Source: Paraburkholderia polaris
Lineage (GTDB): Bacteria; Pseudomonadota; Gammaproteobacteria; Burkholderiales; Burkholderiaceae
NCBI RefSeq assembly: GCF_012927345.1
Contig: NZ_JABBGJ010000002.1
Span: 124,001 to 188,000 of the forward strand
Length of the DNA: 64,000 nucleotides
Reading direction: 5' to 3'
Of the stretch, positions 42,515 to 51,240 are shown piece by piece (within the stretch, counting starts at the first letter, position 1; each line of letters starts with the position of its first letter). The notes under the pieces are model-generated. The model saw nothing but the letters and a program-made list of their open reading frames with translations, did no database searches and was not told the DNA's origin. Both the position numbers and the translations under genes were made by a program.

Positions 42515-43186
42515 ATGGCTGAGGTGCTCATCCGGCGAGAGCCTTCAACAGCGATACCCATTTCTGTTCTCAGCGCCGGCGCCGCCTGTCCTCCGGGGCA
42601 GCGGCGGCCGCACAGTCACACCGGCTCCGTCGATTGGGAGAAAGGCACGCTACTCGACGTGCTGATCGCCAACCGGCCGATGCTCGTCAATCTGGCGCGC
42701 GGCTTTGTGGGTTGCGCGAGTCTCGCGGAGGACGTGGTGCACGATGTCTTTATCAAACTGGTCGACTTCCCGGATCAGGATGCCGTGCGGCAACCCGTGG
42801 CCTACGTGACCCGCATGGTGCGCAATGCGTCGATCGATGCATTCCGCCGTCAGAGCCTCGAAAACACGTATCACGCTGACGAAGACGACGGCCTGCACGT
42901 GCCTTCGCCGGAGCCTTCGCCTGAAGCGGCGCTGCTCGTGCGCGACACGTTGCGGCACGTCTACAACGCACTCGAGCAACTGCCGCCGCGCAGCCGCGCG
43001 GCGTTTGAGATGGTGCGCTTGCGCGAAGAGACGCTGCAAAGCACGGCGCGCGCGCTCGATGTTTCACAAACGCTCGTGCATTTCATGGTGCGCGATGCCG
43101 AAAAACATTGCGCAGACTGCCTCGACGCCTGCAATCGCGGCGTGGCCGGTCCCGCGTTCTGCAGCGGCCGCGCCCGTCGGCGGTAA
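42515..43186 (+). CDS. orbS: Extended ECF sigma factor for siderophore genes (OrbS/PvdS type)
   Basis: This 223-residue iron-starvation sigma factor has region 2 at about residues 50-120 (L-A-E-D-V-V-H-D-V-F-I-K, V-T-R-M-V-R-N-A-S-I-D-A-F-R-R). Region 4 lies at about 145-205 (L-P-P-R-S-R-A-A-F-E-M-V-R, then the helix-turn-helix with Q-S-T-A-R-A-L-D-V-S). A Pro/Gly-rich N-terminal extension of about 45 residues is characteristic of the OrbS subgroup. No anti-sigma gene is adjacent. A Fur-type promoter drives it. Three promoters of the TAAA-N17-CGTC type in the cluster are its likely targets; the first overlaps its own stop codon. Confidence 0.88.
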   Translation: MAEVLIRREPSTAIPISVLSAGAACPPGQRRPHSHTGSVDWEKGTLLDVLIANRPMLVNLARGFVGCASLAEDVVHDVFIKLVDFPDQDAVRQPVAYVTRMVRNASIDAFRRQSLENTYHADEDDGLHVPSPEPSPEAALLVRDTLRHVYNALEQLPPRSRAAFEMVRLREETLQSTARALDVSQTLVHFMVRDAEKHCADCLDACNRGVAGPAFCSGRARRR

Positions 43187-43208
43187 AAAAGCGCGCGCAT
43201 CAAACGTC
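43184..43208 (+). promoter_or_regulatory. OrbS-type promoter of the MbtH/dioxygenase/importer operon
   Basis: TAAA (43184-43187) and CGTC (43205-43208) are exactly 17 bases apart, the form described for OrbS-dependent ornibactin promoters. The TAA of the -35 element is also the stop codon of the sigma factor gene. The MbtH start is 108 bases downstream. Confidence 0.75.
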
Positions 43209-43316
43209 AATTGGGTAGAGGCGGTGGGCGAGCGAGATGCCGCCGCCGCTGTTCCGGGGTAGTTCATCAGCAATCTGCTGAGGCATCCTGACCATTCATC
43301 GACAGAGCCAATCATC

Positions 43317-43574
43317 ATGACGCAAGCACAGCAAACCCCTTCCGCCGCTGCAGGCGAGGCGGACGATCCCGTCTATACGGTCGTCATCAATGACGAAGAG
43401 CAGTACTCGATCTGGCCGACGTTTCGCGCCGTGCCGGCCGGCTGGCGCGAAGTGGGCGTGAGCGGACCGAAGGCCGCCTGCCTCGCGCATATCGACTCGG
43501 TGTGGACCGACATGCGTCCGGCCAGCTTGCGTCGTTACATGGACGAGGCCGCCTCGAAGGCGAGCGCATCGTAA
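43317..43574 (+). CDS. MbtH-family NRPS accessory protein
   Basis: This 85-residue MbtH-like protein has [19 protein letters not shown] and W-T-D-M-R-P-A-S-L, the family signature. MbtH proteins bind and activate adenylation domains of nonribosomal peptide synthetases. It is the first gene of the OrbS-type operon, and its partners are surely the synthetases at 51241 and 61449. Confidence 0.95.
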   Translation: MTQAQQTPSAAAGEADDPVYTVVINDEEQYSIWPTFRAVPAGWREVGVSGPKAACLAHIDSVWTDMRPASLRRYMDEAASKASAS

Positions 43575-43628
43575 TTGGGCCAGCCCGGATAAGTCCCGGG
43601 CCACGCCGCTTCCGCAAGAGGAGTTCGC

Positions 43629-44711
43629 ATGACCATGCTTTCGATGCCGTTGCCCACGCTCGCCGACTTGTCGATCGAGCCGGGACTGCCGACTGTCGTC
43701 TCGCCGCGCGCGGGCGCGGAGATTTCACTGGAAGAGGCGGTGACGCTGCTGCATGCGATCGCTGGCGATACGCTTGAACGGACCGGCGGCGTGCTGTTCA
43801 CCGGTTTTCGCGTAGCCTCGATCGATGCTTTCCAAAGCTTTGCCGGTTCGTTTGGGCATCCGTTGATTGGCTATGAATTCGCCTCGACGCCGCGCAGCCA
43901 GGTAGAAGGCGCGGTGTACACGTCGACGGAATATCCGCCGCATCGTTCGATTCCGCTGCACAACGAGCAGTCGTACACGCGCGAGTGGCCGCTGCGCATC
44001 TGGTTTCACTGCGCGCTCGCCGCGCGCTCGGGCGGCGCGACGCCGATTGCCGACAGCCGCGCGATCTATCGTGCGCTCGACCCGGCGCTCGTCGCACGCT
44101 TTGCGAAGCGCGAGCTGCTGTACGTACGCAACTTCGGGCAAGGGCTCGATCTGCCGTGGGAACAGGCCTTCGGTTCGGACGACCCGAGGGTGGTCGAACG
44201 GATTTGCCGCACACGTGGCATCGATTGCGAATGGCGCGACAGTGAAGACGGCGAACTGCTGTTGCGCACGCAAGAGCGCTGTCAGGCGGTAGCGCGCCAT
44301 CCGCGCACCGGCGAGATGGTCTGGTTCAACCAGGCGAATCTGTTCCACCTCTCGTCGCTCGACGAAGACATGCAGGAAGCGTTGATCGATTCGGTCGGGC
44401 TTGAAAACGTGCCGCGCAACGTCTATTACGGCGATGGCGTGCCGCTCGAAGCGGATGCGCTCGCGGAGATCCGCGGTGTGCTCGATCAGCAGCGCATTGT
44501 GTTTCCGTGGCTCACGGGCGACGTGCTGATGCTCGACAACATGCTGACGGCGCACGCACGCGATCCATTCGAAGGGCCGCGCAAGGTGGTCGTGGCGATG
44601 GCGCAGAGCTATAGCGGAGCCCACAGTAAAGGCACCGGCGCGGATAAAGTCGAAGTTAAAGACACGGGCGCAGATAGAAGCGAAGGCGACCAGCGGACGG
44701 CCGCGCAATGA
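43629..44711 (+). CDS. SyrP-like Fe(II)/2-oxoglutarate dioxygenase (aspartyl beta-hydroxylase)
   Basis: This 360-residue TauD/SyrP-type oxygenase has the metal triad H-N-E in L-H-N-E-Q-S-Y near residue 115 and the distal His in T-A-H-A-R-D near residue 318. The Arg that binds 2-oxoglutarate follows in G-P-R-K. In ornibactin and malleobactin clusters the equivalent enzyme hydroxylates the synthetase-bound aspartate, which then chelates iron. The second adenylation domain and its epimerase in the NRPS at 51241 fit that role. The C-terminus is a 35-residue Lys/Asp/Gly-rich tail absent from the fold. It overlaps the ATPase gene by 4 bases. Confidence 0.88.
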   Translation: MTMLSMPLPTLADLSIEPGLPTVVSPRAGAEISLEEAVTLLHAIAGDTLERTGGVLFTGFRVASIDAFQSFAGSFGHPLIGYEFASTPRSQVEGAVYTSTEYPPHRSIPLHNEQSYTREWPLRIWFHCALAARSGGATPIADSRAIYRALDPALVARFAKRELLYVRNFGQGLDLPWEQAFGSDDPRVVERICRTRGIDCEWRDSEDGELLLRTQERCQAVARHPRTGEMVWFNQANLFHLSSLDEDMQEALIDSVGLENVPRNVYYGDGVPLEADALAEIRGVLDQQRIVFPWLTGDVLMLDNMLTAHARDPFEGPRKVVVAMAQSYSGAHSKGTGADKVEVKDTGADRSEGDQRTAAQ

Positions 44712-45583
44712 CGAAAACGCAGGGCGCGGCACTCGCGGCGCATTCGCTGACGGTCGGCTACCGCGATCATGTCGTGCTCCACGGTCTGAACCTGACGATC
44801 GCCGCCGGCCGCGTCACCGCATTGTGCGGACCGAATGGCTGTGGAAAAAGCACGTTGTTGCGCACGCTCGCCGGTTTGCAACCGGCGCTCTCCGGCAGCG
44901 TTGAAGTCGACGGCAAGCCGCTCGCTTCATACCGGCGGCGTGCCTTGGCGCGCACGCTGACGATGCTCGCACAATTCAACCAGATTCCTTCTGGATTGAC
45001 CGTACGCGAGTTGGTCGCGTACGGTCGCTACGCCTATGGTGGCTGGCTGCGCGGACTGTCGCGCGCCGACCACGCGGCCATCGACGAAGCGCTTGTCACC
45101 AGCGGACTCGCGGACGACGCCGCGCGCGACGTCGCCGCGCTCTCAGGTGGCGAACGCCAGCGAGCATGGATCGCGATGGCGCTCGCGCAGCAGGCGCCGA
45201 TCGTCTTGCTCGACGAACCGACCACGTACCTCGACATCCATCATCAACTGGACATCCTGCGTGAGTTGCGGCGCCTGAATCGCGAACGCGGCTTGACGAT
45301 CGTCTGGGTGCTACACGACCTGAATCAGGCGGCGGCCTACAGCGACGAAATCGTGCTGATGCGCGCGGGTCGCATCATCGCCCACGGTTCGCCCGATGCA
45401 ATGCTCGACCCGCGTCATCTGAACGAAACCTTCAGTGTGCCGATGCTCAAGATCGCGCATCCGCAGACGGGCGCGCCGATGTGCGTGCCGGCTTACGAGG
45501 GCGATGCGGCGCAGATAGCAGTTGAGTTCAACGACAAAGTATTGAGCGCCTCCGTATCCACGAGCAAGGATCTCGCCGCATGA
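44708..45583 (+). CDS. Ferric-siderophore ABC transporter ATP-binding protein
   Basis: This 291-residue FecE/FhuC-type ATPase has Walker A G-P-N-G-C-G-K-S-T near residue 38, a Q-loop L-A-Q-F-N-Q, signature L-S-G-G-E-R-Q near 145, Walker B V-L-L-D-E-P-T and the H-loop V-L-H-D-L-N-Q. The last 40 or so residues extend past the normal end. It is translationally coupled to both neighbours and drives uptake of the iron-loaded siderophore with the fused permease. Confidence 0.94.
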   Translation: MTKTQGAALAAHSLTVGYRDHVVLHGLNLTIAAGRVTALCGPNGCGKSTLLRTLAGLQPALSGSVEVDGKPLASYRRRALARTLTMLAQFNQIPSGLTVRELVAYGRYAYGGWLRGLSRADHAAIDEALVTSGLADDAARDVAALSGGERQRAWIAMALAQQAPIVLLDEPTTYLDIHHQLDILRELRRLNRERGLTIVWVLHDLNQAAAYSDEIVLMRAGRIIAHGSPDAMLDPRHLNETFSVPMLKIAHPQTGAPMCVPAYEGDAAQIAVEFNDKVLSASVSTSKDLAA

Positions 45584-47688
45584 CGACGCTTGCAGCGCGC
45601 AAACGCCTGCGCCGTCATGAGCCTGCGATCGATGGCTGGCGTGCACCTGTAAAAAGCCGCGCAGGGATGATCGGTGGCGCGCTCGTCGGGTTGATCGTCG
45701 TGGTGGCTGCATTGCGCCTCGCGCCAGGCTTTCGCACGTGGCTCGCCGCGCCCGCAGGCAGCGACGCCGCGCAACTCGCCGGTATTCTGCTGTTCGACCT
45801 GAGCGCGCCGCGCATCCTGGCGGCGTTGATCGCAGGCGGCTGCCTTGCTGTCGCGGGCACGTTGTTCCAGTCGCTGACGCGCAATCCGCTCGCTTCGCCC
45901 GATCTGCTCGGTATCACCGGTGGTGCCCAACTCGGCTTGCTCGCTGCGATGCTGGTGCCGTCGCTGGCGGGTGTGGCGTCGGTGCCATTGCTGTTCGTTT
46001 GCGGCCTCGCTGCCGCCGCGTGCGTGGCCGCCGCAGCAGGTGGCTGGCGCGCGACGCCGTTGCGGCTCGTGCTCGCCGGCAGCGTCTGCATGTTGCTGTT
46101 CTCCGCGCTCACTACGCTAATTCTCGCGTTCTTCGAGCAAAGCATCGTCGGCGTGTCGCTGTGGGCGAGCGGCAGTCTCTATCAACCGGGCGCGGCTGGG
46201 TTGAAGATCGCGGCCGCCTGGCTCGTGTTGCCGCTCATCGCGTTGCCATTCGTGATCCGCCCGCTCGACCCGCTCGCACTCGGCGACGACGCTGCCGCGG
46301 CGGCCGGCGTGCGCGTCGACGCGACGCGGCTCGCGGCGATGGTGGTGGCGGTCGGCTTCGCGAGTGTTGCAGTGAGCGTAGCGGGACCGCTGTCATATGT
46401 CGGTTTGATCGCACCGAATCTGCTGCGCCAGGCACGCGGCGCGAAGGCCTCGCGTCTGGCCGTGCTTGTGCCGTTGTCTGCGTTGGTGGGCGGCTCGCTC
46501 GTGCTGTTCACCGATAGCGCGGTCCAGGCGCTCGATCTCGACGCGACCCTCTCGACCGGTGTGGCAATCGCTTTCGTCGGCACGCCGCTGATGCTGGCGA
46601 TGATTCGCAGCGGCGCGGCGTGGTCGGGTGCATTGCACACAGGCCAGGACCGTCCCGCCGTGCGCGCCGGGACGCGCTTTGTGCGGATGCTCGATGCGTG
46701 GCCATGGCCGCTGACGGCGACGGTATTGCTGATGTTCGGCATCCTGATCGTCTGCGCCGGTGCGTCGTTCGGACCGACCACGATCGGCCTGCATCGCTGG
46801 TTGGCCGTGTTGGATCAGCGTGACGATCTCGCACGCATGCTGCTCGATTTGCGCCTGCCGCGGCTCATCTGCGCATTGCTGGCGGGTGCTTTGCTGGCTG
46901 CGAGCGGGGTATTGATGCAGAGCATCGTGCGCAATCCGCTTGCGGGGCCCGAAGTGCTAGGCGTGACGCAAGGCGCGGGCCTCGCCACGCTCGCAGCGCT
47001 CGTCGCGTGGCCGCTCGCGGGACATTCGACGCTGGCCGTTGCCTCGCTCGCGGGCGGCGGCGTGACGCTGGCGCTCACGCTATTGCTCAATCGACGGCAT
47101 CGCTACGCGCCGCTGGCCGTCGCGCTGACAGGCATTGTCATCGGCACGCTATGGACCACGCTATCGCAATGGCTCATCACGCAGCAAAGCGTGCAACCCG
47201 CGCGGTTCGTCGTGTGGCTGGTCGGCGGTACGTATGGGCGCAGTTGGGGCGAAGTGACGGCGCTGCTGCCGTGGTGCGTACTGGCAGTCCCTGTGTTTGC
47301 GCTGCTCGCGCGGCCGCTCGATCTGCTCGCATTAGGCGACGACCAGGCGGCGGCGCTCGGTTTGCCGATCGGTGTGCTGCGTCCTCTGGTGCTGACCGTG
47401 GCGATGCTGGCCGCGTGCGCCGCCGTGGCCGCGGTCGGGCCGGTCGGCTTTATCGGCTTGATGGCGCCGCATCTAGCCTCGATGCTGGGGGCGCGCGCGC
47501 ATCGCACGCGTCTGTGGCTCGCCGCCGCATGCGGTGCGCTGGTGTTGGTGGCCGCCGATATCGCGGCGCGCACGCTGCTGGCGCCGCGCGAAATTCCTGC
47601 GGGCGTGCTGACGGCGTTGATCGGCGCGCCTTATCTGCTCGCGTTGCTGATCGTGGAGGCTCGGCGCGAGAAGCGGGGCAAGCGGTGA
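45580..47688 (+). CDS. FecCD-type ferric-siderophore permease, two domains fused
   Basis: At 702 residues this is a natural fusion of two FecCD permeases, as in FhuB. Each half has about ten transmembrane helices and the repeated signatures R-x-P-R-x-x-x-A-x-L-x-G-x-x-L-A and N-P-L-A-x-P-x-x-L-G. These fall near residues 77-110 and again near 425-460. Each half also carries G-F-I/V-G-L-x-A-P, the coupling-helix region. One polypeptide thus supplies both membrane subunits for the ATPase, overlapping its gene by 4 bases. Confidence 0.93.
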   Translation: MTTLAARKRLRRHEPAIDGWRAPVKSRAGMIGGALVGLIVVVAALRLAPGFRTWLAAPAGSDAAQLAGILLFDLSAPRILAALIAGGCLAVAGTLFQSLTRNPLASPDLLGITGGAQLGLLAAMLVPSLAGVASVPLLFVCGLAAAACVAAAAGGWRATPLRLVLAGSVCMLLFSALTTLILAFFEQSIVGVSLWASGSLYQPGAAGLKIAAAWLVLPLIALPFVIRPLDPLALGDDAAAAAGVRVDATRLAAMVVAVGFASVAVSVAGPLSYVGLIAPNLLRQARGAKASRLAVLVPLSALVGGSLVLFTDSAVQALDLDATLSTGVAIAFVGTPLMLAMIRSGAAWSGALHTGQDRPAVRAGTRFVRMLDAWPWPLTATVLLMFGILIVCAGASFGPTTIGLHRWLAVLDQRDDLARMLLDLRLPRLICALLAGALLAASGVLMQSIVRNPLAGPEVLGVTQGAGLATLAALVAWPLAGHSTLAVASLAGGGVTLALTLLLNRRHRYAPLAVALTGIVIGTLWTTLSQWLITQQSVQPARFVVWLVGGTYGRSWGEVTALLPWCVLAVPVFALLARPLDLLALGDDQAAALGLPIGVLRPLVLTVAMLAACAAVAAVGPVGFIGLMAPHLASMLGARAHRTRLWLAAACGALVLVAADIAARTLLAPREIPAGVLTALIGAPYLLALLIVEARREKRGKR

Positions 47689-47756
47689 AGCGGCGGCAGG
47701 GGTAGCGCACGGCGCGTGTGCTGCGTACGTTATGAAATTCATGGAGAGACGCAACT

Positions 47757-48875
47757 GTGTGGACGCTGCCCCTTGCTATTGACGATGAACGACGCGGAAA
47801 TCGCTTCGCAGGACGCTTCGCATTGACGAGCCGCGCGAGGAAAACGCAACACCTCAAGCGAGTTTGTGCGGCTACGGCGATGGCAGTCGCGCTTTTCGCC
47901 AACTCTTACGCGTTCGCGCAGGGCAGCGAAGCCAAGGCCGTCCGCGCCACCACGCAAGCACCGCAAAGCTGCACATCGCTCGCCGACAATCCAAGCGTCT
48001 CGCAGGCCAGTCCGTCATTGCCCGCGCGGCCGAAGCGCATCGTCGTGCTCGAATTCATGTTCGCCGAAGACCTGGCCGCGCTCGGCATCACCCCGGTCGG
48101 CATGGCCGATCCCGCGTACTACCCGGTGTGGATCGGCTACGACGATGCGCGTCTTGCCTCGGTGCCGGACATCGGCACGCGCCAGGAGCCGAGTCTCGAG
48201 GCGATTGCAGCGGCCAAACCTGACCTGATCCTCGGTGTCGGCCTGCGCCATGCGCCGATTTTTGCGGCGCTCGAACGAATCGCACCCACCGTGCTATTCA
48301 AATACGGCCCGAACTTTGCCGGAGACGGCGCCCGCGTGACTCAACTCGATTGGGGCCGAAAAATTCTCCGCACCATCGGCTGTTTGACGGGCCGCGAGGA
48401 GGCGGCGCACGCAGTCGAGGCCAAGGTCGGCGCGGGCTTTGCACGCGACGCACAACGCCTCGCGCTAGCCGGTCGCCGAGGCGAACAGGTCGCGTGGTTG
48501 CAGGAGTTGGGATTGCCCGACCGGTACTGGGCATTTACCGGCAACAGCACGGCAGCTGGCGTCGCACACGCGCTTGGCCTCGACTTGTGGCCTGCCGAAC
48601 CGACGCGAGAAGGCACGTCCTATGTCACGTCGGAAGATCTGCTGAAGAAGCCGAACCTCACGGTGTTGTTCGTCAGTGCGACCGAACCCGGTGTGCCGCT
48701 CGCGACCAAACTCGATTCGCCGATCTGGCGCTTCGTGCCGGCTCGCAGCGCGGGACGTGTGGGTCTCGTCGAGCGGAATATCTGGGGTTTCGGTGGGCCG
48801 ATGTCCGCGCTGCGAATGGCCGATACGATGACGGAAACGCTGCTCTCTCTTCTGGCGCCGTCCGCCAGCAAGTAA
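47757..48875 (+). CDS. Periplasmic ferric-siderophore-binding protein
   Basis: This 372-residue class III binding protein starts at a GTG with a GAGAGA site. A long polar N-terminal stretch precedes the hydrophobic signal (about residues 36-55, ending Y-A-F-A-Q). P-K-R-I-V-V-L-E-F opens the FecB/FhuD fold, followed by [16 protein letters not shown], and W-G-F-G-G-P near the end. It hands the siderophore complex to the fused permease. Its last codons lie in the first copy of a 96-bp tandem duplication. Confidence 0.9.
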   Translation: MWTLPLAIDDERRGNRFAGRFALTSRARKTQHLKRVCAATAMAVALFANSYAFAQGSEAKAVRATTQAPQSCTSLADNPSVSQASPSLPARPKRIVVLEFMFAEDLAALGITPVGMADPAYYPVWIGYDDARLASVPDIGTRQEPSLEAIAAAKPDLILGVGLRHAPIFAALERIAPTVLFKYGPNFAGDGARVTQLDWGRKILRTIGCLTGREEAAHAVEAKVGAGFARDAQRLALAGRRGEQVAWLQELGLPDRYWAFTGNSTAAGVAHALGLDLWPAEPTREGTSYVTSEDLLKKPNLTVLFVSATEPGVPLATKLDSPIWRFVPARSAGRVGLVERNIWGFGGPMSALRMADTMTETLLSLLAPSASK

Positions 48876-49055
48876 GCGGCTGAAAACGGATCGGCGTGAC
48901 TCGACGGGTTTCGTCTGCATTGCTGCATGCCAGGGCGTTGGGTGAGCATCACTCACTGCGCCAGCAAGTAAGCGGCTGAAACCGGATTGGCGTGACTCGA
49001 CGGGTTTCGTCTGCATTGCTGCACGCCAGGGCGTTGGTGAGCATCACCCACTGTG
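48865..49055. repeat. Tandem 96-bp duplication overlapping the binding-protein gene end
   Basis: Copy 1 (48865-48960) begins inside the final codons and stop of the binding-protein gene; copy 2 (48961-49055) follows directly. They differ at about six positions including one deleted base. The rest of the 290-base gap to the convergent exporter gene shows no gene. Confidence 0.85.
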
Positions 49056-49165
49056 CCAAGCATCCGAGCAACTGCGCACAGCGTCCAAACAAGCACCTTG
49101 AGCGCGCAGGCAACCACACCGGGCGGCGCGGACCGACGCGCCCGGCATGGACCTCATTCAACGCA

Positions 49166-50935
49166 TCATGCCACGGTGCCGTTAGCCACTGCAGCATGCT
49201 CAACAGCTTGCGCCGCGCCATAAGTCTCGCTGACGATGTTGCCGTTATCCAGCTTCAACACGCGATCCGCGAGATGGAAATAGCGATCGTCGTGGCTGAT
49301 GACGAGCACCGTCTTGCCGCGCGAGCGCAATTCCGGCAGCAGTTGCTCATAGAACACCGCCTTGAACTGCGGGTCCTGATCCGCGGCCCATTCGTCGAAC
49401 AGATAGAACGGCCGGTCTTCCAGATACGCGACGACCAGTGCCAGACGTTTGCGCTGTCCGGTGGAAAGCGCGCGTGTCGAGAACGCGCCGTTCACCACCT
49501 GCACCTTGTGGTCGAGCGCCAGCTTCGCAACCAGTGCATTCGCGCGGGCGTCGGCCTGCGCGCGCGATGCGGCGTTCGGATCGACGATACCTAGCAGCGC
49601 GTCGAACAGATGGAAGTCGTTGAACACGGCCGTGAAGCGCTGCCGGTACGCGGCGCGTTCGGCGAAGCCAACCGGCTTGCCGTCCAGTTCGATCGTGCCG
49701 TCTTCGGGTTCGTACAGACCTGTGAGCACCTTCGCGAGCGTTGTCTTGCCGCTGCCGTTGCCGCCGACGATGAACACCAGCTCGCCGGGCCTGAAAGTCA
49801 GATTGACCGGCCCGACGCGGAACATCCGTTCGTCGCGCTCATGGAAATACGAGTGCGTGACGTCGCGCAATGTGAGGGTTTGGTACGGCGCGTGTGACGC
49901 GTTTTCATCCGGCGGCGGTGCGGTGCGCAGCGCGCCGAACTCGCTCATCACCTTTTCGATGCGGTCGAGCGACACGCGCGCGGCATTCAGCGTCGGCACG
50001 TTGTTCAGCAAGCCGTCCAGCGGCAGCAGCATGAACAGAAACACCACCACGTAACCCGATGCCGACGGCGCATCGGCGTGCACGCCGAGCGCCGGCCAGA
50101 ACGCGGCGACGCCCAGAAACACGTAGAACAGGAACACGATCCAGCCGACCCCGACCGCATAGGCGCTGAACGCCTGGCGCCGATGATCGCGCACTTCATC
50201 GATCGCCGAGCCGAGCTGACCGTCGACGAATTGACGCGAGCGGGCCTGATGCAGTTTCAGCTCCTTCGCGCCCGTGAACAGTGCGCCCAGATAGCCGAAC
50301 AGTTTGTCCTGCGAGCGGCCGGCGGCTTCGAGCGAGGCGATCGCCCGCTTGTCGCCCGCGTGATAGCCGAGCGAGCCGACCAGGATTGCGGCGACCGCGA
50401 GCAGGCAGACCGGCCAGGAGAGCCACGCCAGATAGCCGAGGCAGCCGAACACGATCGAGCCGTGCATCACGAGATTGGGCAGCGCGAAGAACAGCATCGA
50501 CACGTTGGTGGCGTCGTCGGTCAGTACTGACTGCACGGGCGCCGCGCCAATCCGTTCGACGTCGCGCAGCTCGGCCTCGGCGACGCGCCGCGCGACGTGC
50601 TCACGCAACTGCGCCATCGTGTCCTGCGAGAGTCGCGCAAACAGCACGCCGGTAATGACACGCGTGACGAGCGCAATCACCGCGCATAGCGCAAAACGCA
50701 TCGCGAGCGACATGTCGGCGGCGCCGGGTTGCGACAGCGCGCGGCTCAAGGTCGCGACGAGCAGCACGCTTGCGATGCCGTTCAGCACGCAGGCGGTGAG
50801 CGCGATCGCGAAGGCGCCGCGCGAGCGCTTCAGCAACGCCACGATCAGGCGCATGGCCGGTTTGCCGGGGGCAGTAGCGGCGGTTGAGGGAGAAGGCGAG
50901 GGTGGCGCGTCGTAGCGCTCGTTGGCAGCGGTCAT
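49166..50935 (-). CDS. PvdE-like cyclic-peptide/siderophore ABC exporter
   Basis: The ATG at 50935 gives 589 residues; a TTG at 51022 would add 29 but falls almost on the promoter. An N-terminal six-helix ABC exporter domain (about 35-330) precedes an ATPase domain with Walker A G-G-N-G-S-G-K-T-T, signature L-S-T-G-Q-R-K-R, and Walker B F-Y-L-F-D-E-W-A-A-D-Q-D-P. The S-T-G-Q variant and D-E-W-A-A-D mark the SyrD/PvdE cyclic-peptide exporter family. It carries the new siderophore or its precursor to the periplasm. It is transcribed divergently from the NRPS gene. Confidence 0.93.
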   Translation of the reverse strand: MTAANERYDAPPSPSPSTAATAPGKPAMRLIVALLKRSRGAFAIALTACVLNGIASVLLVATLSRALSQPGAADMSLAMRFALCAVIALVTRVITGVLFARLSQDTMAQLREHVARRVAEAELRDVERIGAAPVQSVLTDDATNVSMLFFALPNLVMHGSIVFGCLGYLAWLSWPVCLLAVAAILVGSLGYHAGDKRAIASLEAAGRSQDKLFGYLGALFTGAKELKLHQARSRQFVDGQLGSAIDEVRDHRRQAFSAYAVGVGWIVFLFYVFLGVAAFWPALGVHADAPSASGYVVVFLFMLLPLDGLLNNVPTLNAARVSLDRIEKVMSEFGALRTAPPPDENASHAPYQTLTLRDVTHSYFHERDERMFRVGPVNLTFRPGELVFIVGGNGSGKTTLAKVLTGLYEPEDGTIELDGKPVGFAERAAYRQRFTAVFNDFHLFDALLGIVDPNAASRAQADARANALVAKLALDHKVQVVNGAFSTRALSTGQRKRLALVVAYLEDRPFYLFDEWAADQDPQFKAVFYEQLLPELRSRGKTVLVISHDDRYFHLADRVLKLDNGNIVSETYGAAQAVEHAAVANGTVA

Positions 50936-51043
50936 CGGCAATGGGTCGCAGTGGGTCGCAATGGATCGGTGAAATGCGGCGCATGCGGCAGTGCATGCGG
51001 GCGGTAAATCAGCGGGGCGCAAAGACGCGCCCCTCGCCTGTTA

Positions 51044-51068
51044 GACGAATGGGCGTTGCAAACATTTA
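51044..51068 (-). promoter_or_regulatory. OrbS-type promoter of the exporter gene
   Basis: On the minus strand TAAA (51068-51065) and CGTC (51047-51044) are 17 bases apart, the same pattern as at 43184. It lies about 110 bases before the ATG at 50935. Confidence 0.72.
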
Positions 51069-51145
51069 CCGTCTATCGCCGTTTGCCTCCGCTTACTACC
51101 GTCCGCGGATAAAAGGATGCAGTCCGAATAAATCGTAACCGGCGG

Positions 51146-51170
51146 TAAAGATTTGCGATTGCGGATCGTC
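51146..51170 (+). promoter_or_regulatory. OrbS-type promoter of the NRPS genes
   Basis: TAAA (51146-51149) and CGTC (51167-51170) are 17 bases apart, 70 bases before the first synthetase ATG. Together with the minus-strand site 78 bases away it forms a divergent promoter pair in the 305-base gap. Confidence 0.75.
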
Positions 51171-51240
51171 ACACCAATGAAGCGGCCCATTGCGGCCTGC
51201 GACTTGGCCGACGCGGCCAGTTCTAACGGATTTCACGCCC

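Noticed and set aside
50936..51022. TTG start for the exporter at 51022
   Set aside because: It would begin only about 20 bases after the -10 element and adds a Cys/Pro-rich extension unlike PvdE proteins.
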